A stretch of 64,000 nt of DNA. Source: Ktedonobacteria bacterium. GTDB taxonomy: Bacteria; Chloroflexota; Ktedonobacteria; Ktedonobacterales; JACDGC01. This document shows positions 1 to 8,044 of the stretch, piece after piece. Made by a program: the position numbers and the translations under genes. Location: assembly GCA_027459785.1 (NCBI GenBank), contig DAIDGU010000046.1, positions 1-64,000 on the forward strand, given 5' to 3'. Below the pieces are notes generated by a model. That model worked only from the letters and a program-made list of their open reading frames with translations. It was not told the origin of the DNA and ran no database searches. Position 1 is the stretch's first letter, and each line of letters begins with the position of its first letter.

Positions 1-68
1 CGGGGGGCGGACAGTGAGCAGCGGGGGACGGACAGTGAGCAGCGGGGGGCGGACAGTGAGCAGCGGGG
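1..68. repeat. Tandem 21-bp repeat, three units plus a partial fourth
   Basis: A 21-bp unit (cggggggcggacagtgagca plus g) is repeated head to tail three times from base 1, with one G/A difference in the second unit. A fourth copy runs into the palindromic element that follows. Each unit begins with the same GGGGCGGACA that opens that palindrome, so the array looks like expansion of a truncated palindrome copy. It may extend left of the window. Confidence 0.85.
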
Positions 69-88
69 GGCGGACATTCCTGTCCGCC
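69..88. repeat. Dispersed palindromic repeat, copy 1
   Basis: ggcggacattcctgtccgcc is an imperfect 20-bp palindrome. The same sequence or its complement recurs at 14061, 14121, 41829 and 61790, with diverged versions at 7111 and 14261. It lies directly upstream of the first gene, whose probable ribosome binding site (gaggggga) starts a few bases after it. Confidence 0.85.
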
Positions 89-107
89 ATTTGAGGGGGA
101 ACGAGCG

Positions 108-974
108 GTGGGTATGGCATCGAATTGGCCGTTGCGCCAGGCGGATACGGTGGAGTGCGAGCGGGTGCTGCCCGTGGGGCGCGGCATAGTGCGCGTGGCG
201 GTGGACGACCCCGTGGAGCCGGAACAGGTCGTCGCGCAAGGGCCAAATCAGCCGCCGGTGCTGGCGGGGCTGCGCGGGCGGGTGAAGCGCGTCATTCCGG
301 AGCGCGGCGTGGTGATCGCTGGCACGGCGACGGTGGTTGTGGGCGTGGCGGGCGTCGGGCAGCCGGTCGTTGGCCCGCTGGTGTTTTTGCCGCCATCGGG
401 TGCGATCAATCAGATGCCGTCAGGGGCCGTGGCCGTCATCACCGGCGAACTGACGCGCGAACTGTTAAGCGCCGCCCGCGCGGCCCGCGCCGTAGGCATC
501 TGCGCGCCCAGCGCGCAGCCGGAGGTGATCGAGCTGCTCACCGGCACAGAATGCACGGCGCTGATCGACGGCTCCATGCCGCCGACAAATCCCCCGCCGC
601 TGAGCGTCTTGCTGGTGCATGGCTTCGGTCGCCGCCCCCTGCGCACGGAACTCGCGCAGGTGTTGGGCAGCCACACCGGCCAGCCAGCCTTGTTGCAACC
701 GGCTATGCATCAGACGCACGGGCAGCCGCCGCAACTGGTCTTGCCGCTGCCGTGGCAATCCGCCCCACGCATCAGCTTCGACGACACGATCATCCCCGGC
801 GCGCTGGTGTGGGTGCTGGGCGGCGACTTCCACGGCGCGGCGGGTCGCGTGGCCCGCCTGCTGCACGCCGGCCAGGTGTTGCCCTCCGGCATTCGCGCGC
901 GCGCCGCGCGCGTGCGCCTGGAAAACGGTACGGAAGTGACGCTGCCCCTCGCCAACTTGCAGCGCGTGGGGTGA
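108..974 (+). CDS. Hypothetical protein with a C-terminal KOW-like segment
   Basis: I do not recognise the family. The GTG at 108 sits about 8 bases after gaggggga; ATG 114 is the alternative start. The 288-aa product is soluble and rich in Val, Gly and Pro. It has a long beta-strand-rich N-terminal half (RVKRVIPERGVVIAG) and a C-terminal stretch (GALVWVLGG...GTEVTLPLANLQRV) that resembles KOW/NusG-type small barrels which bind nucleic acid or ribosomal components. No signal peptide or membrane segment is visible. It stands alone, convergent with the E1 operon. A nucleic-acid-binding role is inference only. Confidence 0.6.
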   Translation: MGMASNWPLRQADTVECERVLPVGRGIVRVAVDDPVEPEQVVAQGPNQPPVLAGLRGRVKRVIPERGVVIAGTATVVVGVAGVGQPVVGPLVFLPPSGAINQMPSGAVAVITGELTRELLSAARAARAVGICAPSAQPEVIELLTGTECTALIDGSMPPTNPPPLSVLLVHGFGRRPLRTELAQVLGSHTGQPALLQPAMHQTHGQPPQLVLPLPWQSAPRISFDDTIIPGALVWVLGGDFHGAAGRVARLLHAGQVLPSGIRARAARVRLENGTEVTLPLANLQRVG

Positions 975-1000
975 ACGCGGCCAGATGGCCTAGGGTGGGG

Positions 1001-1978
1001 CTACTGCGCCGTCAGGTGGCGCACGGCGGTGATCAGGGTTTGTGCGTTGGGCAAGACGGCGTTTTCCAGTTCAGGGCTGGCGGGAGTGGGCAGGCTGAGC
1101 GCGCCGATGCGCAGGACGGGGCCAGCGAGATCGGCGAAACAGACTTCGGAGATGAACGCGGCCAGTTCCGCGCCGAAGCCGCCGAAGCGCACATCTTCGT
1201 GGAAGACGATGGCGCGGTTTGTCTTGTGGACGGAGGCGGCGATGGTGGCGAAATCTAACGGCTGCAAGGTGCGCACGTCCACGACCTCGATAGCGATGCC
1301 GTCATCGGCCAGCAGATCGGCTGCCGCCAGGGATTCCACGACCATCGCGCCATAGGTGATCACGCTGGCCGCGGTGCCGGCGCGCCGCACTGTCGCCACG
1401 CCCAGCGGCACGATATAGTCGTCGTCCGGCACCGCGCCCACCGGCTCGTGGTAAAGCCGCTTCGGCTCCAGGAAGATCACCGGATCGTCGTCGCGGATCG
1501 CCGCCTTGATCAGCCCCTTGATATCCGCTGGCGTCGCGGGGATGACGACCTTCAGGCCAGGGATATGCGCAAAGAACGCTTCCACGCTCTGGGTGTGGTC
1601 CGGCCCGCCGCCCCCGCCGCCATAGGGCGCACGCACCACGATGGGGCAGGTCCAGGCGCCGCGCGAACGATAGCGCAGCTTAGCGGCTTCATTGGCGATC
1701 TGCCCCAGCGCCGCGAAAAGGTAATCCGCGAACTGGATCTCCGCCACGGGGCGCAAGCCGCCGAGCGCCGCGCCGACACTGATGCCAACGATGCCGTTTT
1801 CAGAGAGGGGCATGTCCCACACGCGCGCGGCACCGAATTCGCGGCGTAGCCCTTGCGTGGCGGAAAAGATGCCGCCAGCGACACCGATATCTTCGCCCAG
1901 CAGCACCACGCGCTCGTCGCGCGCCATTTCGTCGCGCAGTCCCGCGCGCAGCGCCTGGATCATCGTTTGTTCGGCCAT
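1001..1978 (-). CDS. 2-oxoacid dehydrogenase E1 component, beta subunit
   Basis: This is the beta subunit of a thiamine-diphosphate-dependent E1 (pyruvate, branched-chain 2-oxoacid or acetoin dehydrogenase family), 325 aa as usual. Family landmarks are the N-terminal ALRAGLRDEMARDERVVLLGEDIG, a mid-protein RAPYGGGGGGPDHTQS and the C-terminal transketolase-type domain (VDVRTLQPLDF). With the alpha subunit it forms the heterotetramer that decarboxylates the 2-oxoacid and acylates the lipoyl group of E2. The start lies 6 bp after the alpha stop, so the two are co-translated. No E2 or E3 gene is in the window, so the substrate cannot be fixed from context. Confidence 0.93.
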   Translation of the reverse strand: MAEQTMIQALRAGLRDEMARDERVVLLGEDIGVAGGIFSATQGLRREFGAARVWDMPLSENGIVGISVGAALGGLRPVAEIQFADYLFAALGQIANEAAKLRYRSRGAWTCPIVVRAPYGGGGGGPDHTQSVEAFFAHIPGLKVVIPATPADIKGLIKAAIRDDDPVIFLEPKRLYHEPVGAVPDDDYIVPLGVATVRRAGTAASVITYGAMVVESLAAADLLADDGIAIEVVDVRTLQPLDFATIAASVHKTNRAIVFHEDVRFGGFGAELAAFISEVCFADLAGPVLRIGALSLPTPASPELENAVLPNAQTLITAVRHLTAQ

Positions 1979-1984
1979 CGCCGG

Positions 1985-3007
1985 TCAGCCCCCCTTGCGC
2001 TCGTCTTCGGTCGGCGCGCTCCCCGGCGCGAACAGGTGATCGCGCACCGTCTGCGGATCGGGCAGGGGCGCGTCCAGGGCCGCGGCCAGCGCGGCTTCCT
2101 GCGCCGCGCGGAGTTCAGCGCGCAGCGAAGCATCCGCCGCCGGCGTCATATCGCCCCGCGACAGCAGATAGGCGCGCAGCCCTTCCACCGGATCACGCGG
2201 ATCGGCATCGTCGCCCGAACCGCTGAGGCGGGGGATGATCACCTCGATCAGCGTCGGCCCCTGGCCGGCCCGCGCCCGCGCGAAGGCCTCGCGCGCCGTC
2301 GCCAGCACCGCCAGCACGTCGCTGCCGTCCACGATCACGCCCGGCATGCCATACGCTGCCGCGCGGTCCGCCACGTGGGCCACCGGCATCTGGGCGGTTT
2401 GCGGCGTGGAAAGCGCGATGCCGTTATTCTCGCAGACGAAGATGACCGGCAGGTGGTGCAGTCCGGCGAAATTGAGCGCCTCGTGAAAGTCGCCCTCGCT
2501 CGTCGCGCCCTCGCCGAAAAACGTCAGCGCCACCGCGCCCTCGTGGCGCAGTTGCGCGGCCAGCGCGATGCCTGCCGCGTGCAGTGTCTGCGTCGCCACC
2601 AGGCCCGACGCGCTCACCACGCGCAACGCGCGGCTGTTCCACTGCGCGGGTCGCATGCGGCCTCCGCTGATCGGGTCGGTAGCGCGGCTGAGTTGGTTGA
2701 GGAAGATCGCTTCGACGGGCATGCCGACGGCCAGCATCGCCGCCAGGTCGCGGTAATAGGGGAGGATGTAATCGAGGCCAACGCGCAACGGTTCCACGCA
2801 GCCCACTTGCGCCGCCTCGTGGCCCCGACACACCGCGCCGCCGATGGCGTGGCCCTGCGCCCGCAACTCCGCCAGGCGCTCATCCAGCAGGCGGGCGCGC
2901 AGCATCAGGCGATAGGCGCGCAGCAGGTCGTCTGGTTGCAGGTCGAGGGTGATCCGGCGCGCATCAAGGCGCGCTAAGCGCATCCGTTCCTCGTCTTGCC
3001 TTCGCAC
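1985..3007 (-). CDS. 2-oxoacid dehydrogenase E1 component, alpha subunit
   Basis: This is the partner of the downstream beta subunit. The thiamine-diphosphate motif is readable as GEGATSEGDF followed by CENN, that is GDG-x(~26)-NN with GEG in place of GDG. The HEAA/IGG substrate-side motif (HAIGGAVCRGHEAAQVG) is also present. At 340 aa it matches branched-chain and pyruvate E1 alpha subunits. GTG 3007 follows ggagg by 10 bases; an in-frame ATG at 2983, preceded by gaggaa, is an alternative. Motif wording is closest to the branched-chain/generic 2-oxoacid group, but I leave the substrate open. Confidence 0.92.
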   Translation of the reverse strand: MRRQDEERMRLARLDARRITLDLQPDDLLRAYRLMLRARLLDERLAELRAQGHAIGGAVCRGHEAAQVGCVEPLRVGLDYILPYYRDLAAMLAVGMPVEAIFLNQLSRATDPISGGRMRPAQWNSRALRVVSASGLVATQTLHAAGIALAAQLRHEGAVALTFFGEGATSEGDFHEALNFAGLHHLPVIFVCENNGIALSTPQTAQMPVAHVADRAAAYGMPGVIVDGSDVLAVLATAREAFARARAGQGPTLIEVIIPRLSGSGDDADPRDPVEGLRAYLLSRGDMTPAADASLRAELRAAQEAALAAALDAPLPDPQTVRDHLFAPGSAPTEDERKGG

Positions 3008-3027
3008 GCGCTGCCATCCTCCCGCGC

Positions 3028-3375
3028 TCAGCGCCGGCCTACCATGCGCTGCTCGAAGCCGTGGATCGCTTTATCCAACGATGAGGTCTCGTGGCTGAAA
3101 TCGTGTTCGATCATGCGCGCCAGATAGAGGCCGCCGCGCGTCGCCTCGATGGCCGCCAGCGTCAGGGCGCTGGCATAGGCCACCACCAGGCCGAAGGCCG
3201 CCGCCAGCAGATGTGTCACCAGCGTCGGTCCCTGGTGCGTCAGCAGCGCGCTCGCGCCTTCCACCGCGCCAGCCGCAATCAGCCCCGCCACCGGGATCGA
3301 AACGAGAATGGCCGTCACCGCGCGCAACAGCGTCGTCAAGACATTATGGAGGATATGCAGAATCTGATTTTGCAT
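3028..3375 (-). CDS. Small membrane protein, function unknown
   Basis: This is a 115-aa protein starting at MQNQILHILHN (cat at 3373-3375, with gaggtggg upstream); the longer ORF in the track has an implausible N-terminus. Two hydrophobic segments (about residues 15-40 and 58-80) flank a short loop. A charged C-terminal tail (HDFSHETSSLDKAIHGFEQRMVGRR) probably faces the cytoplasm. It lies just upstream of the E1 alpha gene on the same strand, but nothing links them functionally. Family not recognised. Confidence 0.6.
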   Translation of the reverse strand: MQNQILHILHNVLTTLLRAVTAILVSIPVAGLIAAGAVEGASALLTHQGPTLVTHLLAAAFGLVVAYASALTLAAIEATRGGLYLARMIEHDFSHETSSLDKAIHGFEQRMVGRR

Positions 3376-3486
3376 GCGCGCCCACCTCGTCGCCCCTGAA
3401 CAGACATCGTATCGTTGTGTGCAGCATACCAGATTCCACGCGAAAGGGCAAATCATTCGCGCGGGAAAAGCTCACATTGCGCCGGG

Positions 3487-3508
3487 GCGGGCGGTTGCAA
3501 CCGCCCGC
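3487..3508. repeat. Perfect 22-bp palindrome
   Basis: The half-site GCGGGCGGTTG is followed by its exact complement, in the gap between the small membrane protein and the next lipoprotein. GGCGGTTGCAACCGCC-type palindromes are a common class of dispersed intergenic repeat in GC-rich genomes. This is the only clear copy I see in the window. There is no T-run on either side, so it is not a terminator. Confidence 0.8.
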
Positions 3509-3555
3509 GTTATGGGTGCTGTATGTTCGCACGCACACATTCCCACATGCCTATC

Positions 3556-4248
3556 TCAGCACTGGGCGGTCGGCTGCACCTGTGGCCCTGGATTGAAGGT
3601 TGCCAGGATGTGGTTCCACAGGGGCTGCTCAATCTGGAAGAACGTCGAGATGAAATACTTCGCAGAGCTTTGCAGCCAGATCTCGAAGGCTTTGCCATGC
3701 GCGAAGAAGACGCGCCCGAAAGCGGGGGCGGAGTAGCCATTCACCGGGTCGCCGCCATTGGTATCAACGTTGACGGCGGGATAGGGGCCGACGGTCGTGT
3801 CGGTGGCCGCACCGCACAGCAGTTGCTCCACGAACGATTCCTGGTAATTGGTTGTCGCGCGCACGAAAAAGAGTGTTACGGGGTGCGTCGGGAAGTTGGG
3901 ATCATAGACATTCGTGATCGGCTCGTCGAACTCAACATTGCTTTCCAACGAGCTGATGCCCGGCGTCACGAACCAGGAGACGGGATATTGCACCGAATAG
4001 CCATACGTCGGATCGACATAGACGGAATAGGTTCCCGGCACCGGCGTGACATGCGGTGCTTTGCTGGTTGGCGCGGTCACGGGAGTGCTGCTGCCGCCGG
4101 TGGTTGGCGGCGGCGTGCTGGTGGCCGTGCGCGCCGTAGACGTGTTGCCGTGCGCGCAGGCGGCGACGAAGAGCATCACACCCAGCGCGGATAAAGCCCA
4201 CCAGCGCGGCATTTGCCGGCCCTGGCGCATGTGACGTTTGTTGAACAC
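3556..4248 (-). CDS. Lipoprotein, function unknown
   Basis: The N-terminus has positively charged residues, a hydrophobic stretch and a lipobox (LFVAAC), so the protein should be lipid-anchored outside the membrane. A Thr/Ser/Pro-rich linker (TARTATSTPPPTTGG) follows, then a domain containing YSVYVDPTYGYSVQYPVSW, the opening typical of small secreted beta-sandwich proteins (PsbP/LpqN-like folds). I prefer the GTG at 4248, 8 bases after ggggg; ATG 4230 also precedes the signal peptide. The 278-aa ORF of the track starts too early. Role unknown. Confidence 0.75.
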   Translation of the reverse strand: MFNKRHMRQGRQMPRWWALSALGVMLFVAACAHGNTSTARTATSTPPPTTGGSSTPVTAPTSKAPHVTPVPGTYSVYVDPTYGYSVQYPVSWFVTPGISSLESNVEFDEPITNVYDPNFPTHPVTLFFVRATTNYQESFVEQLLCGAATDTTVGPYPAVNVDTNGGDPVNGYSAPAFGRVFFAHGKAFEIWLQSSAKYFISTFFQIEQPLWNHILATFNPGPQVQPTAQC

Positions 4249-4531
4249 GCGAATTTCCCCCACATATGATTGAGATAAAAAGCCAGTTGATCTGGATGGG
4301 ACTATCTTACGCCGGGGCAAGAGGTGTGTCAACCGTTTGGCCCCTTTGGGTGCTACAACGCTGGGGGGCGGAATGTGACCACCATCAATCATACCCGCCG
4401 CTCACGTACATAGCCATTGCCGGATGCCCTGTCTCCACGCGCCACACGTCACTGCCCGCCGGATGATCCCACACCAACTATCTGTCGTGACCCGCCAGGC
4501 GCGTGCTTTGGGACAGCCAGGGACGCCAAGT

Positions 4532-5527
4532 TCACGATCCCAGCGCGACCGGCACCGCGCGCCATGCGCCGCCGGTGTAGTCGAAGATGCTCGTCTGGCT
4601 GAGGTTGCCGCCGGCCCACACGGCACCATCCGGCGCGACGGCGATGGTGTTGAACTGCGCGTCGGCGGGCGGGGGCAGGTGTTGCCACTGCTGCGTGTCG
4701 GTGGCATAGGTGAAGGCTGAACCGTGATCGCCGACGATCCAGACCGTCCCGTTGGTGATCGCTACAGCACGGCCCGTCACGTTCATCGGCGTCGTCAACT
4801 CGTACCAGAGGCCGCTGTTGCTCAGCCGCACCGTCGTGCCGTCATCCCCCACGGCCCAGCCGTCGTTGGCCGACAGGGCCAGACCATAGAAGTTCGTGTG
4901 GGTGAAGTGAGTCGGCATACGCCAGGCGGTGCCATCGTAATGCAGGAACATGCCCAGTGCACCGACCACCCACACATCATTCGGCGCGCGGGCGGCGATG
5001 GCGTAGAGATCGCTGGGCATGCTGGTAGGATATTGCGTCCATGTGCCATTCAGGAAGTGATAGAGCACGCCGCCATCGCCGATGGCCCAACCTTCCTGGG
5101 CGCTCGTAAATTCGATGCCATTGATCGGCACGCCGAATTGCTGGCGGTGCCACACACCATCCGCCCCCCGCGCGAAGATAAAGCCACTTTCCTGCGTGGC
5201 GTCGCCATGCGTGGCATCGCTGCGTGCGCCGGCCACCCAGAGCGTGGGGCCGGTGACGGCGATGGCCTTCAGCGCGTCGCCTTCCTGAGTGGGCGGCGGA
5301 TCGGGCGCGCGTTGCCATGCCCCGTTCGTCTCGCGCAGGACAACCGGCTGGCTATGCGCCGGCTGTAAGCCGATGGCCCAGCCACTTTGCGCGCCCGTCA
5401 GCGCGATGCCGGTGATATAAAGATCGTGCGGTGAATCCAAAAGGGCCAGATTCGGCCCACACGCCGCCAGCAGCAGCGCCGCCACCATCATGACCAGCAC
5501 CCACCCCACGCGCCTCGACCGCTGCAT
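4532..5527 (-). CDS. Lipoprotein with Ycf48-like beta-propeller repeats
   Basis: This 331-aa exported lipoprotein has the signal MQRSRRVGWVLVMMVAALLLAAC. The rest is a series of ~45-residue repeats with the signature GWAIG.....(V/L)(Y/L)...(N/D)G(T/A)W (GWAIGLQP, GWAIGDGGVLYHF, VWVVGALGMFLHY, GWAVGDDGTTVR, VWIVGDHGSAF). This is the pattern of Ycf48/BNR-type beta-propellers. In cyanobacteria Ycf48 assists photosystem II assembly, but heterotrophs carry many unrelated homologues, so no photosynthetic role should be inferred. It is probably an extracellular binding or scaffold protein. Confidence 0.8.
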   Translation of the reverse strand: MQRSRRVGWVLVMMVAALLLAACGPNLALLDSPHDLYITGIALTGAQSGWAIGLQPAHSQPVVLRETNGAWQRAPDPPPTQEGDALKAIAVTGPTLWVAGARSDATHGDATQESGFIFARGADGVWHRQQFGVPINGIEFTSAQEGWAIGDGGVLYHFLNGTWTQYPTSMPSDLYAIAARAPNDVWVVGALGMFLHYDGTAWRMPTHFTHTNFYGLALSANDGWAVGDDGTTVRLSNSGLWYELTTPMNVTGRAVAITNGTVWIVGDHGSAFTYATDTQQWQHLPPPADAQFNTIAVAPDGAVWAGGNLSQTSIFDYTGGAWRAVPVALGS

Positions 5528-5704
5528 AGCTCTCGCCTGGCTTTCTATCGTGTGTCGTAATCAGCTTACGCCGATCATTATAGCATGCCGCCACGCCACT
5601 GTCTGCCCAGCAGGACGCCCCCCGCTTCGCCGGTTTGGCCCCTCCTTTGCGCGCTGCCAGGCACGAGTTATGGCGCTAGGAGTGGCAGAGAAGGGACAAC
5701 AACG

Positions 5705-6574
5705 ATGGCGATGGCGACACAACCGATCGATCAATTCAGTGCGCGGTTACAAAACGGTATCAAGACGGTGCTGGGCGGCAAAGCTCCCGCGCCGCGTCGG
5801 GTGAAAAACTGGCTGCATGGCACGCCCATCCACCATCCGGCGCATCCCGCGCTGGTGAGCCTGCCCATCGGCGCGCTGGCCGTCGCCTCGGCGCTGGATG
5901 CGCTGTGGCTGGGCAACCGGCGCAAGCGGGCCTGGGCGGCGGAAGGGGGCCGCGTGGTGACGCTGCTGGGTGCGGGCGGCGCGCTGGCCTCGATCCTCAC
6001 CGGCATGGCGGATTGGAGCGAGACGGACGGCGAGGCGCGACGGTTGGGCCTGGTGCACGGCGCGGTCAATGTCGGCACCTTCGGCCTCTATGCCGTTTCC
6101 ACGGCGCTCCGCCTGGGGCGCAAGCGCGGCGACAGCGTGCCGGCGGCGCTGCTGGGCTTCGTTGGCACGGCGCTGCTGACCTTCACCGGCTACCTCGGCG
6201 GCGAGATCGTCTATAAGTACGGCACCGACGTGAACCATACTGCCTGGGACGAGGAGCAGCGCGACTTCGTGCGCGTCATGGCACTGGCGGATCTGCCGCA
6301 GGGCCGGCTGACGCGCGGCGAGGTGGCGGGCGTCGCCATCGTGTTGCTGCGCGACGGCGATAGCATCAGCGCCCTCGATGCGACCTGCACGCATGCCGGT
6401 GGGCCGCTGGACCAGGGAACGCTGCACGACCACGTCGTCACCTGCCCCTGGCACGGCTCGCAGTTCTGCCTGCGCGATGGCAGCGTGGAGGATGGTCCCG
6501 CGACGGTGCCGGAGCGCGTCTATGATGTGCGTGTGCGCGACGGTCAGGTGGAAGCGCGTTTGGCGAAGGTCTAG
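5705..6574 (+). CDS. Membrane-anchored Rieske [2Fe-2S] protein (DUF2231-type membrane domain)
   Basis: ATG 5705 follows gaaggga, giving 289 aa. Residues ~40-190 form a four-helix membrane domain like DUF2231 (HGTPIHHPAHPALVSLPIGA, a histidine-rich start, then alternating hydrophobic helices). The C-terminal ~100 residues are a Rieske domain with both ligand pairs intact: C228-T-H230 (CTHAGGPLD) and C247-PW-H250 (CPWHGSQF). It should carry a [2Fe-2S] cluster for electron transfer at the membrane. No cytochrome b or oxygenase partner is adjacent. Motif spacing is that of Rieske ferredoxin-like proteins rather than cytochrome bc1 Rieske subunits. Confidence 0.9.
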   Translation: MAMATQPIDQFSARLQNGIKTVLGGKAPAPRRVKNWLHGTPIHHPAHPALVSLPIGALAVASALDALWLGNRRKRAWAAEGGRVVTLLGAGGALASILTGMADWSETDGEARRLGLVHGAVNVGTFGLYAVSTALRLGRKRGDSVPAALLGFVGTALLTFTGYLGGEIVYKYGTDVNHTAWDEEQRDFVRVMALADLPQGRLTRGEVAGVAIVLLRDGDSISALDATCTHAGGPLDQGTLHDHVVTCPWHGSQFCLRDGSVEDGPATVPERVYDVRVRDGQVEARLAKV

Positions 6575-6584
6575 CGCCACGGAT

Positions 6585-6620
6585 ACACAAAAGGGAGCGG
6601 ATGGCGCACCACCCACTCCC
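6585..6620 (-). terminator. Intrinsic terminator of rplJ-rplL
   Basis: On the minus strand GGGAGTGGG pairs with TCCGCTCCC (G-T wobbles allowed) around an inner TGG/CCA, and CTTTTGTGT follows. It lies 16-52 bases after the rplL stop codon and before the convergent Rieske gene ends. Confidence 0.7.
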
Positions 6621-6636
6621 ACTAGCTTCGCAAACA

Positions 6637-7038
6637 CTAGGCGGCTTTGACATCCACCGTGCCGCCGGCTTCTTCCAGCTTGGCCTTGAGCGTGGCGGAC
6701 TCTTCCTTCGAGACGCCCTCTTTGATCGGCTGAGGCGCGCCCTCGACGAGATCCTTGGCCTCTTTCAGGCCCAGGCCCGTCAGTTCGCGGACGACTTTGA
6801 TCACGCCGATCTTCTTGGCGGGATCGGCCAGGCCGGAGAGGACGACATTGAACTCGGTCGGCTCTTCCGCCACCGGGGCCGCGGCTTCGCCGCCGGTGGG
6901 CATCGCCATCGGCATCCCCATCGGCATCGCCGCCGCCGCTGTCACGCCCCACTTGTCTTGCAGGGTCTTGGTGAGTTGCACCAGATCGAGTACATTCAGT
7001 TGTTCGATCTGCGCGATGATTTCATCTACCTTCGCCAT
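6637..7038 (-). CDS. rplL: 50S ribosomal protein L7/L12
   Basis: This is the stalk protein that recruits translation GTPases to the ribosome; 133 aa from MAKVDEII (cat at 7036-7038, with agagga upstream), close to the usual ~125. The N-terminal dimerisation helices ([25 protein letters not shown]) and the conserved C-terminal domain (EFNVVLSGL...[25 protein letters not shown]) are intact. The hinge is rich in Met, Pro, Gly and Ala ([10 protein letters not shown]), a little longer than average. It follows rplJ in the standard order. A dispersed palindromic repeat lies in the gap between the two genes. Confidence 0.98.
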   Translation of the reverse strand: MAKVDEIIAQIEQLNVLDLVQLTKTLQDKWGVTAAAAMPMGMPMAMPTGGEAAAPVAEEPTEFNVVLSGLADPAKKIGVIKVVRELTGLGLKEAKDLVEGAPQPIKEGVSKEESATLKAKLEEAGGTVDVKAA

Positions 7039-7110
7039 GATGTGGTTTCCTCTTTTTCTGTTATGTGTCGCACTGGCAGACATATTTATCTGCTCTACAA
7101 AGACCCGGAG

Positions 7111-7130
7111 GACAAACATTCCTGTCTGTC
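7111..7130. repeat. Diverged dispersed palindrome between rplJ and rplL
   Basis: gacaaacattcctgtctgtc resembles the GGCGGACATTCCTGTCCGCC family and is followed by the same GTGGGGCG flank (here after acg) seen at other copies. A second small inverted repeat (ggcagacatatttatctgc) lies just before it. Its place inside a ribosomal-protein operon suggests it is tolerated in, or processes, the transcript. Confidence 0.65.
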
Positions 7131-7144
7131 ACGGTGGGGCGAGA

Positions 7145-7669
7145 TCAGAAGGTCGCGCCCTGTTTTTCGGCGTAATTGTGCAGGATCTGCACGAGGTCGC
7201 GCAGCGGTGCGCCGACGAGGCCGGCGGTCTGGTTGAGCGGCCCCTGGACCGTGCCGACGGCCTGGGCGCGCAGATTATCGCGGCCCGGCAATTTCGCCAG
7301 GCTTTCCAGTTGCGCGGCGTTCAGCTTTTGTGAGCCAAGCATGCCGCCTTTAACGGTGACGATCTTCGAGGTGCGGACGTAGTCCAGCACGGCTTTCGCG
7401 GCGCTCATCTCGTCGTCATAGCCGATGGCGACGGAGGTTGGCCCGTTGAGCACATCATCGACGTTGGCGACGCCGGCTTCCCGCGTGGCATTGCGGAACA
7501 GCGTATTCTTGACGACCACGAAGTCTAGCCCGCTGCCGCGCAGTTTGTGGCGCAGATCGTTCTGGTCGGCGACGTTCAGCCCTTGCGTTTGCATCAACAC
7601 CAGCGCTTTCATGCGCCGGAGCTTGTCGGTCAGCGATTGGATGATCTCGCTCTTGCGTTGGGTAGGCAT
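7145..7669 (-). CDS. rplJ: 50S ribosomal protein L10
   Basis: L10 anchors the L7/L12 dimers on 23S rRNA; 174 aa from MPTQRKSEIIQSL (start at 7669, preceded by gaaagggggaaaggga). Family marks include LRGSGLDFVVVKNTLFRNA and the C-terminal GPLNQTAGLVGAPLRDLVQILHN, whose final helix binds L12. The track's longer ORF runs into the leader RNA and should be trimmed. L10 in its complex with L12 normally represses its own operon through the leader RNA, and such a leader is visible upstream. Confidence 0.97.
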   Translation of the reverse strand: MPTQRKSEIIQSLTDKLRRMKALVLMQTQGLNVADQNDLRHKLRGSGLDFVVVKNTLFRNATREAGVANVDDVLNGPTSVAIGYDDEMSAAKAVLDYVRTSKIVTVKGGMLGSQKLNAAQLESLAKLPGRDNLRAQAVGTVQGPLNQTAGLVGAPLRDLVQILHNYAEKQGATF

Positions 7670-7715
7670 TCCCTTTCCCCCTTTCTCGCATGGTAGGTGC
7701 CAGCGTTCCACGACC

Positions 7716-7756
7716 AATAAAAATGGCCCCGATGGGCGACAGATGCCCAGGGACCA
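7716..7756 (-). terminator. Attenuator terminator in the rplJ leader
   Basis: On the minus strand TGGTCCC TGGGC ... GCCCA TC GGGGCCA forms a two-part stem followed by TTTTTATT. It lies between the L10-binding leader and the rplJ start, 47 bases upstream of the start codon. This is where a regulated terminator would act when L10/L12 are in excess. Confidence 0.75.
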
Positions 7757-7841
7757 CAGACGGGGGTGATGCCACACAACCAATCACTCTCTGGCAACCG
7801 ATGCCGTGCCGCGAGAGCAAGTTCGTTGGCGCTAGACCCAC

Positions 7842-7893
7842 ACCTCGGCAGGCCCCACGATAGGGATTAGACGCTCGCGCGTGCCTGCGGTCT
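7842..7893 (-). ncRNA. Ribosomal protein L10 leader (RF00557-like)
   Basis: The minus-strand RNA reads agaccgcaggcac, a variable loop with ctaatccc, then cctgccgaggt. This matches from memory the conserved GCAGGcac...CCUGCCGAGGU kink-turn element of the L10 leader described in Bacillota and other phyla. It lies between a strong promoter and a terminator in front of rplJ, as expected for L10(L12)4-dependent attenuation. Scoring with the Rfam L10_leader model would settle it. Confidence 0.8.
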
Positions 7894-7920
7894 CTGGTGG
7901 AAAATCGCTCGCTGAGATGG

Positions 7921-7950
7921 AGTATATGCGGAGGGAGGGCGGTTTGTCAA
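7921..7950 (-). promoter_or_regulatory. rplJ-rplL promoter
   Basis: On the minus strand, TTGACA (7945-7950) and TATACT (7921-7926) are separated by 18 bases. The predicted start near 7914 gives a ~245-nt leader containing the L10 element and its terminator. Confidence 0.85.
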
Positions 7951-8044
7951 GGTGCTGGGCGCTTCGGGGGGTCGCACCCGACCGGCACACATGCGATAAT
8001 ACACCGGACAGTGAGCGACATCACAGGAAAGGGAAGACCAAAAC

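Noticed and set aside
125-1258. 377-aa plus-strand ORF over the first gene and the E1 beta gene
   Set aside because: Ala/Arg/Gly-rich translation of a GC-rich shadow frame; crosses two real genes and has no family features.
1853-2977. 374-aa plus-strand ORF antisense to the E1 genes
   Set aside because: Arg/His/Ala-rich shadow of the strongly supported E1 alpha and beta frames.
5747-6952. 401-aa minus-strand ORF across the Rieske and rplL region
   Set aside because: Overlaps two unmistakable genes in other frames; composition is that of an antisense shadow.
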